DNA from: Theodoxus fluviatilis
Taxonomy: Eukaryota > Mollusca > Gastropoda > Cycloneritida > Neritidae
NCBI GenBank assembly: GCA_034096865.1
Contig: JAWQFJ010017003.1
Coordinates: forward strand, 45,001 to 109,000
Direction of reading: 5' to 3'
Length of the DNA: 64,000 nucleotides
Positions 38,964 through 50,920 of the stretch are shown here, in pieces. Numbering within the stretch: position 1 is the first letter of the stretch; each line of letters starts with the position of its first letter. A model generated the notes under the pieces. The model made no database searches, was not told the DNA's origin, and was given only the letters and a program-made list of their open reading frames with translations. Made by a program: the position numbers and the translations under genes.

Positions 38964-41602
38964 ACCGACCTGAGTGTCAACAGACCTTCTGCTCCACAAC
39001 CACCACGATCTGGCTGTCAACAGACCTTCTGCTCCACAACCACCACGACCTGGCTGTCAACAGACCTTCTGCTCCACAACCACCACGACCTGGCTGTCAA
39101 CAGGCCTTCTTCTCCTCAACCACCACGACCTGGCTGTCAACAGGCCTTCTTCTCCACAACCACCACGACCTGGCTGTCAACAGACCTTCTGCTCCACAAC
39201 CACCACGACCTGGCTGTCAACAGGCCTTCTGCTCCACAACCACCATGACCTGGCAGTCAACAGGCCTTCTTCTCCACAACCACCACGACCTGGCTGTCAA
39301 CAGAACTTCTGCTCCACAACTACCATGACCTGGCTGTCAACAGGCCTTCTGCTCCACAACCACCACGACCTGGCTGTCAACAGGTCTTCTGCTTCACAAT
39401 CATCACAACCTGGCTGTCAACAGGCCTTCTGCTCCACAGCCACCACGACCTGGGTATCAACAGGCTTTCTGCTCCACAGCCACCACGACCTGGCTGTCCA
39501 CAGACCTTCTCCTCCACAACCACCACGACCTGGCTGACAACAGGCCTTCTGCTCCACAACCACCACGACCTGGCTGTCAACATGTCTTCTGCTCCACAAC
39601 CACCACGACCTGGCTGTCCACAGACCTTCTCCTCCACAACCACCACGACCTGGCTCTCCACAGACCTTCTGCTCCACAACCACCACGACCTGGCTGTCAA
39701 CATGTCTTCTGCTCCACAACCACCACGACCTGGCTGTCAACAGACCTTCTGCTCCACAACCACCACGACCTGGCTGTCAACAGGCCTTCTGCTCCACAGC
39801 CACCACGACCTGGGTATCAACAGGCCTTCTGCTCCACAGCCACCACGACCTGGGTATCAACAGGCCTTCTGCTCCACAGCCACCACGACCTGGCTGTCAA
39901 CAGGTCTTCTGCTCCACAGCCACCACGACCTGGGTATCAACAGGCCTTCTGCTCCACAGCAACCACGACCTGGCTGTCAACAGACCTTCTCCTCCACAAC
40001 CACCACGATCTGGCTGTCAACAGGCTTTCTGCTCCACAACCACCACGACCTGGCTGTCAACATGTCTTCTGCTCTACAACCACCACGACCTGGCTGTCAA
40101 CAGACCTTCTGCTCCACAGCCACCACGACCTGGCTGTCAACAGGCCTTCTGCTCCACAACCACCACGACCTTGCTGTCAACAGACCTTCTCCTCCACAGC
40201 CACCACGACCTGGCTGTCAAAAGACCTTCTGCTCCACAACCACCACGACCTGGCTGTCAACAGGCCTTCTCCTCCACAACCACCACGACCTTGCTGTCAA
40301 CAGGCCTTCTGCTCCACAACCACCACGACCTGGCTGTCAACATGTCTTCTGCTCTACAACCACCACGACCTTGCTGTCAATAGACCTTCTTCTCCTCAAC
40401 TACCACGACCTGGCTGTCAACAGGCCGTCTGCTCCACAGCCACCACGACCTGGCTGTCAACAGGCCTTCTCATCCACAACCACCACGACCTGGCTGTCAA
40501 CAGACCTTCTGCTCCACAACCACCACGACCTGGCTGTCAACAGGCCTTCTCATCCACAACCACCACGACCTGGCTGTCAACAGGCCTTCTGCTCCACAAC
40601 CACCACGACCTGGGTATCAACAGGTCTTCTGCTCCCCAACCACCACGATCTGGCTGTCAACAGGCCTTCTCCTCCACAACCACCACGATCTGGCTGTCAA
40701 CAGGCCTTCTTCTCCACAACCACCACGACCTGGCTGTCAACAGGCCTTCTTCTCCACAACCACCACGACCTGGCTGTCAACAGGCCTTCTCCTCCACAAC
40801 CACCACGACCTGGCTGTCAACAAACCTTCTCCTCCACAACTACCATGACCTGGCTGTCAACAGGCCTTCTGCTCCACAACCACCACGACCTGGTTGTCAA
40901 CAGACCTTCTGCTCCACAACCTCCACGACCTTGCTGTCAACAGGCCTTCTGCTCCACAACCACCACGACCTGGCTGTCAACAGGCCTTCTGCTCCACAGC
41001 CACCACGACCTGGTTGTCAACAGACCTTCTGCTCCTCAACCACCACGACCTGGCTGTCAACAGGTCTTCTGCTCCACAGCCACCACGACCTGGCTGTCAA
41101 CAGACCTTCTGCTCCACAACCACCACGACCTGGCTGTCAGCAGACCTTCTGCTCCACAACCACCACGACCTGGCTGTCAACAGGCCTTCTCCTCCACAAC
41201 CACCACGACCTGGCTGTCAGCAGACCTTCTGCTCCACAACCACCACGACCTGGCTGTCAACAGGCCTTCTCCTCCACAACCACCACGACCTGGCTGTCAG
41301 CAGACTTTCTGTTCCACAACCACCACAACTTGACTGTCAACAGGCCTTCTCCTCCACAACCACCACGACCTGGCTGTCAGCAGACCTTCTGCTCCACAAC
41401 CACCACGACCTGGCTGTCAACAGGCCTTCTGCTCTACAACCACCACGACCTGACTGTCAACAGGCCTTCTGCTCCACAACCACCACGACCTGGCTGTCAA
41501 CAGACCTTCTGTTCCACAACCACCACGACCTGGCTGTCAACAGGCCTTCTGCTCCACAACCACCACGACCTGGCTTTCAACAGGCCTTCTGCTCCACAAC
41601 CA
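38964..41602 (+). repeat. 40-bp minisatellite, about 66 units
   Basis: Unit TGTCAACAGACCTTCTGCTC plus CACAACCACCACGACCTGGC. All units stay in the same 40-bp register; for example CACCACGA(T/C)CTGGCTGTCAA falls at 39001 and again at 41521, exactly 63 units on. Variants recur in scattered units: GAC/GGC, CTG/CTC/TTC, ACAACC/ACAGCC, GGGTATCAA/GGCTGTCAA. There are no + strand stops and 40 is not a multiple of 3, giving false frames of up to 583 codons. Confidence 0.97.
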
Positions 41603-42601
41603 TCTCCCTCCTCCACATGCTTCATTCCTCCCAGCCTCCCCTTCCCTTTCTTTAGTCTTCGTGCGTGTCCACCCACAGCGCGCGGTGAGGCGTGGAAAGA
41701 TGACGTCAGAATGGCCACCGGGAAGGTGATCTGAGGTCATTGACCACCATGCGAGAAAGTGGTCTTAAAGTACGTTTCAAGTGTGCTTAAGGGGAATGGG
41801 GGCAGGAGTAAGAGGTTTTCACTCGTATGCGCCTGCGTGCAGGCGTGCGTGCGTATGTGCTTGTGTAGGGGTGTGCGCGAGTGGGTATTCCTAAGTGTGT
41901 GGATGTGTCCTTTCTAAATGCATAGATGAAAATCTGCTTTGAATACATGTCTTTCTCTTGTAAAGTAAATTTTACCTCCATTATCCACACACGCAGCCTC
42001 GCCACGCCCATTGCACATTCATTCATTCGGTCATCCATTTACACACTCGACCGTTGATCTTTTTCTTTATTTCAGTTATCAACCTGCCACCTCTCCACAT
42101 TGCTCACCACTCAGTAATGCTTCAGCTACTTTCGCCCAACCGTGTATAATACGAAAAGAAGATGATTCCGACGGGATGTATCGAGATGGGAAACGGGATA
42201 GTCAGTACTTGGCATGTTAACTTGGGTACAATCAACCTTGTGGGGTGTTACGTCCAACATGAGTGATCGGAAAAACAGAGACAATGTAAAAAGAAAATCG
42301 CCAAGCAACGATTTGGTCTCAACATGGCGAAAGAAAACACACGCGCTGGAGAAACCGATGAATCGACCGCGGATCCTGTTGCTTTGAAGTGAAGAGAACT
42401 TGGCGATCGACGCGGGAGTTCGATATTTGTGTTCTGTCACACACTAGAGTAATTATGTGGCGAATTCTATTGCAGTGACTTTATATTCTGAGCCATTCGA
42501 TACCTTGTACAGTCTTACTTCATTCTGAATCCATCTTTGGTTCATCCATCGATTCTCATCGTATTGCATCCACAAAGGAACAAATCCATCTCCACATGCA
42601 G
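41603..42601. other. Anonymous DNA
   Basis: No gene or repeat recognised. Confidence 0.45.
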
Positions 42602-42635
42602 ATGGATGGGGATGGATGGATGGATGGATGGATGG
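42602..42635 (+). repeat. (GGAT)n microsatellite
   Basis: About seven GGAT units directly before the SINE-like repeat. Confidence 0.85.
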
Positions 42636-42639
42636 TGTT

Positions 42640-42790
42640 TTTTGGCTTATCAGTCACTGTAGGCTATTTAAGGCCATTAATCACGAAAAGTATTAGAATT
42701 GGATGGAATAAGAACAAGCCAGGGCCCCATACAAAACACGTAGGGAGACGCGGTGGATCAATTCCTAACCACCAACCCACACGGGGAAGG
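42640..42790 (+). repeat. SINE-like dispersed repeat, copy 1
   Basis: Similar to 60045-60205. Shared pieces: a GGC(T/C)TATCAGTC-like stretch, AGGCTAT, ATTAATCA/TTTGATCA, and exactly CGTAGGGAGACGCGGTGG (42739-42756). It is followed by GGATCAATTCC (42755-42765), which resembles a tRNA B box (GGTTCRANNCC). Only two copies are in the window and no A box was fixed. Confidence 0.45.
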
Positions 42791-45486
42791 GGGGGATTCA
42801 CATGAAGTAAACTAAGTTTTGAAATAGTTGGCATTGTATAAATTCCCAGGCAACCAATCATAGAACAAGATATTGCTTAAGTGGTAACACTTCACCTTTA
42901 CCAGATAATAATCTACAGCCGTTATCCGTTAGATGCCCTGCAAACTATTTTTAATAGAGTGACCAACCAGCAGAAAACGTCGCTAACTTACTACTTTTTT
43001 CGTGCTTTCCTACGCTTAACTTCAACAGCGTTCCATGCCTATTCAGTGAGGTAGTCCCCTTGCAAGGTTGAGGCATTCACAAGACGGCGTGTCCAATGGC
43101 AAAGGGCGGGGCAGGCTTCGGGTTCTCTACAGCGGCCATCATGGGGTTTCCCCCTGCTTAATGGGCCTTGAACTCGTCACACCTGGCGTAAGGCTGGCAG
43201 TCATCTTGGCAGGAGAGCCATTGGGGAAGACATAGAGGATGGTGAGGAAGATAAAATGGTCCCCAAGCACCTGTAGCCTGCTTGTATGCCTCATCCAGCA
43301 CCAGATTCGTCCGTCAGTGCAGACAGCAAGGAAGCTAAGAAGTCACAGCGTGCCTCTAGAGACTCCTGGAATGTCTCTCCTTGTGACAGCTGCGTAATCT
43401 AGACATTAAGGCCTATGAAAGTGCGACACCCAGTGGGCTGCGCTCAAAGGGCTTCTGCGTGAACAGAAACAAGGATGCTTGTAAAGTGAATTCTCACGAC
43501 ATCAGCGGAGTGCACGTGTACTGTACAAGGCATTGAAGTTATTTGGACAGAAGATGCTGGAAAGCACCGCATTCAAAGGCAAAAACGGACACTTGCACTC
43601 GAGGGAAAGGGGGCCATGGGAAGATACTACTGACGTCATGGATGCAATGACAAAGCAGGAACTATCGTTTCTCAGTCACGCTAAGGAAGTAGACTACGAG
43701 AAGACTGGAAACCCCAAGTGGCACAATCACTGAGTCACTCCCGGCACTCCCACGCCAAGCACGAGGAAACCGAAAAACAGCCAGTGACTCACAAGTATTG
43801 CGACACAGTTCCAAGCCTTCCAGGATTATGTCCCCTCTCCTCACTGGGTTCAAGGTCGATTGTTACGAAATGTCAAGATGCGAGCCGTCGGTAATATTGA
43901 CCAGGGCCGTTTTCCATTACGCCGCTACGTGGCACGCACACCTGCAGCTATGGTAATTACAGGTAACAGTCACCTCCAGGTGAGTGCATTAAAGGGACTG
44001 TTTGTACCTGGCAACGCTACGCGGCGGCCATGCAAGAATGGGATGCCGTGGTATTGTCCATTGACTTTGCCACGAAACCCCCGAGTCCCAAGGTGATGAC
44101 GAGTTGAAGAGACTGACACTTTGTTCACACGCATTCTCACACAATACTTCCCAGACAGTGGGTTTCTATGACTTACACTTTGTAATAATCATGTCACAGA
44201 CTCTTTATAGTGCAAGAGAAACTACGCATCTTCAAATGCAGATCCCCAACAGCATTCTGAAAACACAAAAATTCACGAGTAGACTGTATGATGTTGATTA
44301 GCATGGCGGAAGATAAGAGTTGCTCCCAGTCAATAACTCTGCAAGAGTCATCCTCTGTACATGAAGACGTGGCAGCCGGACTTCTAAAGGCACAGAGGGG
44401 TAAGTGGGATGCTTACAAGACCGCTTCACATAGCAAGAGCGTCAGAAATTCTCTCTGGGTGTTGGGACAAGAGGCGGGGGTGGTCCCATTTTAACCCTAT
44501 CTCTCCCGACACCTGTTCCCGATCCCTGCTCACTTGTCAAGGCCTCAGTGGAGGCGGAACAATAAGCAAGCGATAAAGGTGCTCGGCTGTTGGCGGCAAA
44601 TATTTGCCTGCGAGAAACGAAAGGGCCGGCAAAGGGTTTATCAGGCTCTGTAGATGGCTTCAAAAGCCTTCGATCGTCGGCTCATGGTCGTTGAGGAAAC
44701 CGCAGGTGACCTTCGAACTTAGCGCCGAGCACACACGTATGCTACATAGTCGGTCTTCTCACCGCCTCACTTAATTAAGCTTCCTCTGTTAAACGAGAGA
44801 ATCACAAAGACAGTGAGAAATGGCGAAGAAAGAATTTGCCATCTTTTAAACGTGGCATTCCATTCCCCCCCCCCCCCCCCCCCTTCTCTCCACCCTCCGA
44901 ACCCCTTTTATCTTTATTGATACCCAGTGCTGACCGGCGGCTTTGAATTTCCTCGCACTGCTACTGAAAAATAAAGAAAGCAATACTTGAGATTTTCTTT
45001 TTCACCACTCAAAAGCATTGAGAGACCCATCACCGCGTGATTACCCCGTGAATCATGATGGGTTGCAAACCACACTATTAGGCTGAATGGCCTTCATGCA
45101 GGCAAGGAAAGCACGGCCCATGCACTCGATCGCTCGGTTTTTTCATGGCCTGGGGAATTTGAAAGTCCCGATTAACTGACAGAAAAACAGGATGGAGTAA
45201 TGCGAAGGTCTTATCGTAAATCGAAAGGCGAAGGCGCGGTTTGCACCTCTCTCGGCGTGCAGAACCAAGCTCGCACTGCCCCGACAAAGATGGCGGACAG
45301 ATAGGAAGAGGTGAGACTTTTTCCGTCTCCCTAGTCCGGCATTGAGGTGTCACCAGGATGCATATCACTCCGTGTGAATGATTCATGGCGGGGACCTTTC
45401 TCCTGGCACCAGAGTTCCTTCCTTCGTGCCTCCACTTCGCCGTCCTTCCCCAGCACACACAGGAATGCGCATGACCCACCATTGTG
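42791..45486. other. Anonymous DNA
   Basis: 2.7 kb with no recognised gene. It includes a poly-C run at 44865-44883. Open frames are below 90 codons apart from a 177-codon minus frame at 45078-45611 with no domain. Confidence 0.45.
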
Positions 45487-45525
45487 CCCACCATGGCTGC
45501 CCACCATGGCTGCCCACCATGGCCT
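45487..45525 (+). repeat. 13-bp tandem triplicate CCCACCATGGCTG
   Basis: Three direct copies, the last ending CCTGG. Each contains an ATG in good Kozak context, but the frames do not join to a recognisable protein. Confidence 0.85.
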
Positions 45526-45688
45526 GGAGATCGCGCTCCAATGGAAACGAGGACATGGAGTGTACCCGTCCTCGTTAGGATCATAAAGCTGATTTTAAAC
45601 AAATGTGGCAAGTATCTTTCGTGTCATGCACTTTCAAGTGACAATAAAATAAGAATAAAAGATAGAAGAAAGAAAGACAGAAAAACAG

Positions 45689-45690
45689 AA

Positions 45691-45765
<75 letters not shown>
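45689..45765 (+). repeat. (GACA)n microsatellite
   Basis: About 18 GACA units. Confidence 0.95.
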
Positions 45766-45766
<1 letters not shown>

Positions 45767-46243
45767 CAGAGAGAAAGAAATACAGAAGTACGACAATGAG
45801 TCATACGTCCATCCTTAGAATGATGTTTAGCAAACTCCACAAGGTAGCAAGATGCACAAAAAGCATTTTATCAGCCTTTGTAATTATATCGCTGCTGTGA
45901 AAAGTTTGCTTTGACAACCCGTCAAAAAGCAACTTTTGTAGCCACCGGTGATAAAAATCAGGTTCCTTCTTTTCCCCCCATACCACGCCCAGTTAAACAG
46001 CAGCGCGACTAGCGATTGATTCATGGCAAAACAGATAAAACGCGTGAATCAGTATTCATCCTTTTAACTGGACAAAAGGACGACCACCAAACGCACACGA
46101 AAGACCACTTCGACATTACTTTTCAGCAAGGGTACAACATACAAATGCCTGAATATTTCGGTAGTCATTCCTTCGCATGAACATGTGTGCATGCAAAACG
46201 AGTAGTTCGGTGAAGTCATTTCATTTTCTACACAAAGCGATTC

Positions 46244-46293
<50 letters not shown>
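46244..46293 (-). repeat. (TAAG)n tail of a minus-strand LINE
   Basis: About 12 CTTA units on +, read as (TAAG)n directly after the LINE C-terminal coding sequence on the minus strand, the position of a LINE 3' tail. Confidence 0.8.
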
Positions 46294-46705
46294 GCCCTTC
46301 AACCCTAGCAGGGTATGGGCCGCCAACCACAGCTCTCCACAGTCCTCTGTCCTGGGCCATCCTCTCTAGCTGGTTCCAGGTGTAGCCCATCTTATTGGTG
46401 TCAGCCTGAAGATCACGCCGCCAGGTGTTTCTTGGGCGGCCTCTCTTCCGCTTTTCCTGGGGATTCCATCTCAGCGCCTGCCTGGTGATGTTGGTAGACG
46501 GTTTCCGTAGGGTGTGCTCTATCCAGCCCCATCGTCTCTTCCTGATTTCTTTTTCTGCAGGAAGTTGGCGGGTCCTTTCCCAAAGGTTGGCGTTGCTGAT
46601 GATGTAGGGCCAGCGAATACGAAGAATCCTTCTGAGACAGCTGCTGATGAAGGTCTGGACTTTCCTGATGGTGGTCTTGGTCGTCCTCTAGGTCTCCGCA
46701 ACCCC
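46294..46705 (-). mobile_element. LINE 3' fragment (C-terminal RT-protein region)
   Basis: On the minus strand one frame reads ...[22 protein letters not shown]..., [54 protein letters not shown] and [18 protein letters not shown], ending at the TAAG tail. This is the well-known C-terminal segment of LINE endonuclease-reverse transcriptases (RW.GH.LR and GRP..TWRRD signatures). It has no RT palm, so it is 5'-truncated. It is a different family from the LINEs at 15.6 and 29.7 kb. Confidence 0.88.
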
Positions 46706-47659
46706 ACCCCGTAAAAAAGAGCTCGCTACAAAAACGCCAAACCGATTCCCAACTGATCGCAAATCTCATGCACTCGGAACGCCCTTTCCCCTTCCGCACT
46801 GCCTACGGAGGTCGGGGTGATCACGACCCGGGAGTCTCTGGGTTTGCCTGACCCCACAGGGTTGGGGGAAGGGAAGCTGGGGACGGGGGGTCTCGGTAGG
46901 ATAGGAGTGGGGGTGGGGGGTGGAAGTTGACTTAGCAGCCCTTGGCAGACGGCCTCGACCCTCCCTGCGTCCCTATAGCGGCAGGCAGCCTGGGGAGGCC
47001 TTTGCAGCCAGAAGAATATCTGCAGGCAACCTTTGGCAAGACGTCAAGAATTTCCCTCGACTTCAAAACACAACAGAGACAGATCTTTGTGTAAACGGGG
47101 ACCACAACTGCCCTGCTGCTGGATTTTTTTCCATCCGTATAAAAGAGTAAACGGGATAGAGAAGAATGAGGAAGGAATGGGCGGGAGGTGGCAGAGGGAG
47201 GGAGGTGATAACTGAAAGTGTTCCCTTTGATGTCAGTCACGATGCATATCAGCAGCAACAGAGTTATTAACAAAAACCTGGTTTATACATTCAATCCACA
47301 CATATGCTTTCTTGTTATTGTTATGAGATTCAAATCCTCTGCAGAGATTTGGACAAATCCAGGAATGCCGGCATTCATCACCTTATGAAACGCCGTTTCT
47401 ATCAACTGCCGCCTTGCCAGAGGGAGTTATGGAGAGCTAAAGGGCTCAGCGATAACCCCCTGCTGCCAGAAGGGTGCAACTCACTCTGACCCCCGTCACG
47501 TCAGAGACCCCTGGGTCAGAAGGTCAGACCCTGCAGATAGAGTGGAGTAGGAGCGAGGTCGGACGTGCACGTCAGAGCTGATGACAGGTGAAGTGTGAAG
47601 GGTTCCACCGATAGGGCCCTCTCCAGAAACTCCTGACGGTATTCATGTCTCTCTTGAAC
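46706..47659. other. Anonymous DNA
   Basis: G-rich stretch at 46850-46920; otherwise nothing recognised. Confidence 0.45.
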
Positions 47660-47790
47660 CTGCTGTCTGCTTGCTGCTACTATTGCTGCTTCTGCTGCTG
47701 CCACTGGTGCTGCTACTGCTGCTGCTGCTTCTGCTCCTGCTGCTTCTGCTACTGCCACTGCTGCTTCTGCTTCTACTGCTTCTGTTGTAA
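47660..47790 (+). repeat. Imperfect (CTG)n/(CTT)n trinucleotide tract
   Basis: About 130 bp of CTG, CTT and CTA triplets. The minus frame gives an Ala/Glu-rich peptide that is a repeat artefact. Confidence 0.8.
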
Positions 47791-47878
47791 GTTTTTCTTC
47801 CAGTGAGCACGTCTGGTGGTTATTGCCGGTTTTTTTTTAGGGAACCCAGCAGTCACAGCTTTGCCAGTGTCATACTCA

Positions 47879-48072
47879 AGCTCACAGTCCACAAGCTCAC
47901 AGTCCACAAGCTCACAGTCCACAAGCTCACAGTCCACAAGCTCACAGTCCACAAGCTCACAGTCCACAAGCTCACAGTCCACAAGCTCACAGTCCACAAG
48001 CTCACAGTCCACAAGCTCACAGTCCACAAGCTCACAGTCCACAAGCTCACAGTCCACAAGTTCACAGTCCAA
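47879..48072 (+). repeat. 15-bp tandem repeat CTCACAGTCCACAAG, 13 units
   Basis: Thirteen virtually identical units; the last one starts TTCACAG. The period is a multiple of 3, so one 5-residue peptide repeats in each frame. There is no surrounding gene structure. Confidence 0.97.
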
Positions 48073-48924
48073 GCTGCCGGCTCTCCTTCAGCTGGAATGC
48101 GGTGGTCCTTGTACCACTGAGGCCAGTGTTCCACGTACACTGAGGCAGCACTGAGCTCTCGTGCAGGTCCTGCAGGTCGTGCAGTAAGTCAAGACTTACC
48201 ACCTGAGCCAGGGAGACAAGCAGGCAGTCAGTCGAACACTGCCGTCTTTCTCCTGGTGAGCTTGCAAGTGACGTGAGCGATAACGACCCCTCGGGCCGAC
48301 AGTCTTCATCCATCAAGGCGGCTGTCCTCAGGACAGCGGGCTGATAGAGCGATAACTCCAGTGGCCAGGTGACATCGCCCATCCATTGTGCCTGGACGAG
48401 CCCCCAGTTTCCTGCAGCCTGTCTCAGGTAACGCTCAGACACAGAATCCTCCAACACTCTCCAGAGTCACCCAGCCATCCAGGCACCCATATATATTTAT
48501 ATCATCTGATGAAGTTAACTAGATGGAATGTCAAGGTTGCACATAATTATAAATAAAAGTCAGGTATACGCCGTTCTTATCTTCACTGACAGTAAATGTG
48601 TGCTTGTTGATTCAAAGAGCAGCGTGGAAGACGATTACATGACAACTTGGAAGTGTCATACGTGTACGTCTATACTTCCATTGATTTAAGGTGTTGTGTC
48701 CAACGCTACGGGGAAAAACTGCCCCAAACTCATATACGAACCTGGTACCAGGATATCAGTGTCAGATATGCCAAAGACCAGACTTCGCGTTCCATAGAAC
48801 TCGTCTCTGCCTCGTGGATTTTCTTGTAATATTTCTCATCTGTCTTTTTCTTAGCGGTGCTCCATCGAATGCAACTAGCACGCATATACATGTACATTCA
48901 TACGTTTACATATGGAGTTGCTTC
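48073..48924. other. Anonymous DNA
   Basis: A 131-codon minus frame (48062-48457) shows no domain. Nothing else recognised. Confidence 0.4.
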
Positions 48925-49150
48925 GCGAACGAAGATGAGTCGATGCTGCTGTCCACGTCCACCTCAGACACGTTGGTGGCTGTAGAGGCCGATGCGGGAC
49001 CGGCAAGCCCGACCACAGCGGCCGCAGGGGAAGATTCGGCCAGGGTCTAGCATGACGCCCTCTCGTTTTTCTCTCCTCTGGCGCTTCTCCTTCAGTGTGT
49101 TGTCCCTGCGGGAGCTCTCCATCACTGTCGTGGCTTCATTGATGGTGCAT
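48925..49150 (-). mobile_element. LINE 3' terminal fragment, same family as 15645-16615
   Basis: Read on minus: ESSRRDNTLKEKRQRR, then FPCGRCGRACRSRIGLYSH with the C2HC finger, whose last Cys codon is TGA here. A stretch of about 44 bp across the finger is identical to 16488-16531. A possible SSIDSSSFAKQ tail ends near 48925. Confidence 0.88.
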
Positions 49151-49174
49151 TCATACGTACACACATGAAAAAAG

Positions 49175-49812
<638 letters not shown>

Positions 49813-50920
49813 ACCAAATCAGAGCTGACAACATTCCTTCACGCCTGTCTGTCCTTATAGACAGTGGTCACTCGTTGACCCCTCTGGCCTCCAGGTGAAA
49901 GGGGTCAACCACCAATGGTCAAGACCAGGCAGCAAATCATTGGCCCGTGATGTCAGAGGGCCATTAGCGCTTGGTCAGGGCCAATTGCTGCTCGCCACTC
50001 AGGCCTGGGAACCCTGGGCAGGGCAGGTGGCCCTGCAGCGTGTTCCGTAAGCTCAGCCGCTGTAAGCAGCTGTCAGCGCTGCTTCTGTGAAACCCTCTGC
50101 TGCGCGTCGCTGGGAAAAAGCGCTGGCAGCGCTGCGTAGCGGTAAAAATTGAATGCCAAGACTGTCAGCAAAATGGCGGCCACTATTGAGGTTATCGTTT
50201 CGGTGAAGACAAGTACATCAATTGTGAGCTGACGCATGATAAATTATATCTTATACGTGGCGGAAAGTGTGAAGGGAGATTACATTTTTATTTTATGTTC
50301 AAATTGCTTATGAACTTGATCGTAGTTTGCATGTTTTGGGGAAGAATACTTGCAATGTTCACTGCATGTCACCGTCACGTGACCGTGCGCTGTCTTCTTC
50401 TTCTTATACCCCGATGATTGGAGGAACTTGTTCAAGTGTTGTGCGCTGGGATCATTTTTCAAGGATTAAAAAGCTGCAGTGCATACAAGGATATGAACGT
50501 TGACGCTGCTGTAGCTTGTAGTACTGCAGTCAAGTCGTCGTCGTCGAAAATTTCCATCAAAGTAATTGCACGAAGTGGTGGTGGCGGCATTTTGTCCGCC
50601 ATCTTGTTGTCGCTGCCACAACGCGGAATGATGCAAAGCGTTCTATAGGTCCATAAATCCGCTGTTTCCGCTTTCTTCAAGCAGCTGCGTCTACGGAACA
50701 CGCTACAGGCCTCTCGGCGCGCTTGCCTCCCGGGTTGGCTATTGCGAGGTTAGACGCTAGGTTAAATCCCCATCCACGAAGCAAAAATAACGCGGGGTTA
50801 GCTAAATATTGGTCTCGGTCAACTCAGACGACCTTGACCTCATGTACGCATGCGCACACACGTTTATTGTTTGTCATTTCCGTGTTTACGTAGTGTTTTC
50901 TTCCAGTAGATCTAAAAACA
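49813..50920. other. DNA upstream of the Myb/SANT-like gene
   Basis: No gene recognised. GTTAAATCC and GGGGTTAGCTAAAT near 50760-50805 resemble GGTTA/TAACC-rich sequence at 53480-53570 and may be subterminal transposon repeats. Confidence 0.4.

Noticed and set aside
39582..41333. 583-codon + open frame
   Set aside because: The 40-bp minisatellite has no + strand stop, so every frame is open. No splice sites or domains.
45078..45611. 177-codon minus open frame
   Set aside because: No domain; overlapping + frames over the CCACCATGGCTG triplicate are equally open.
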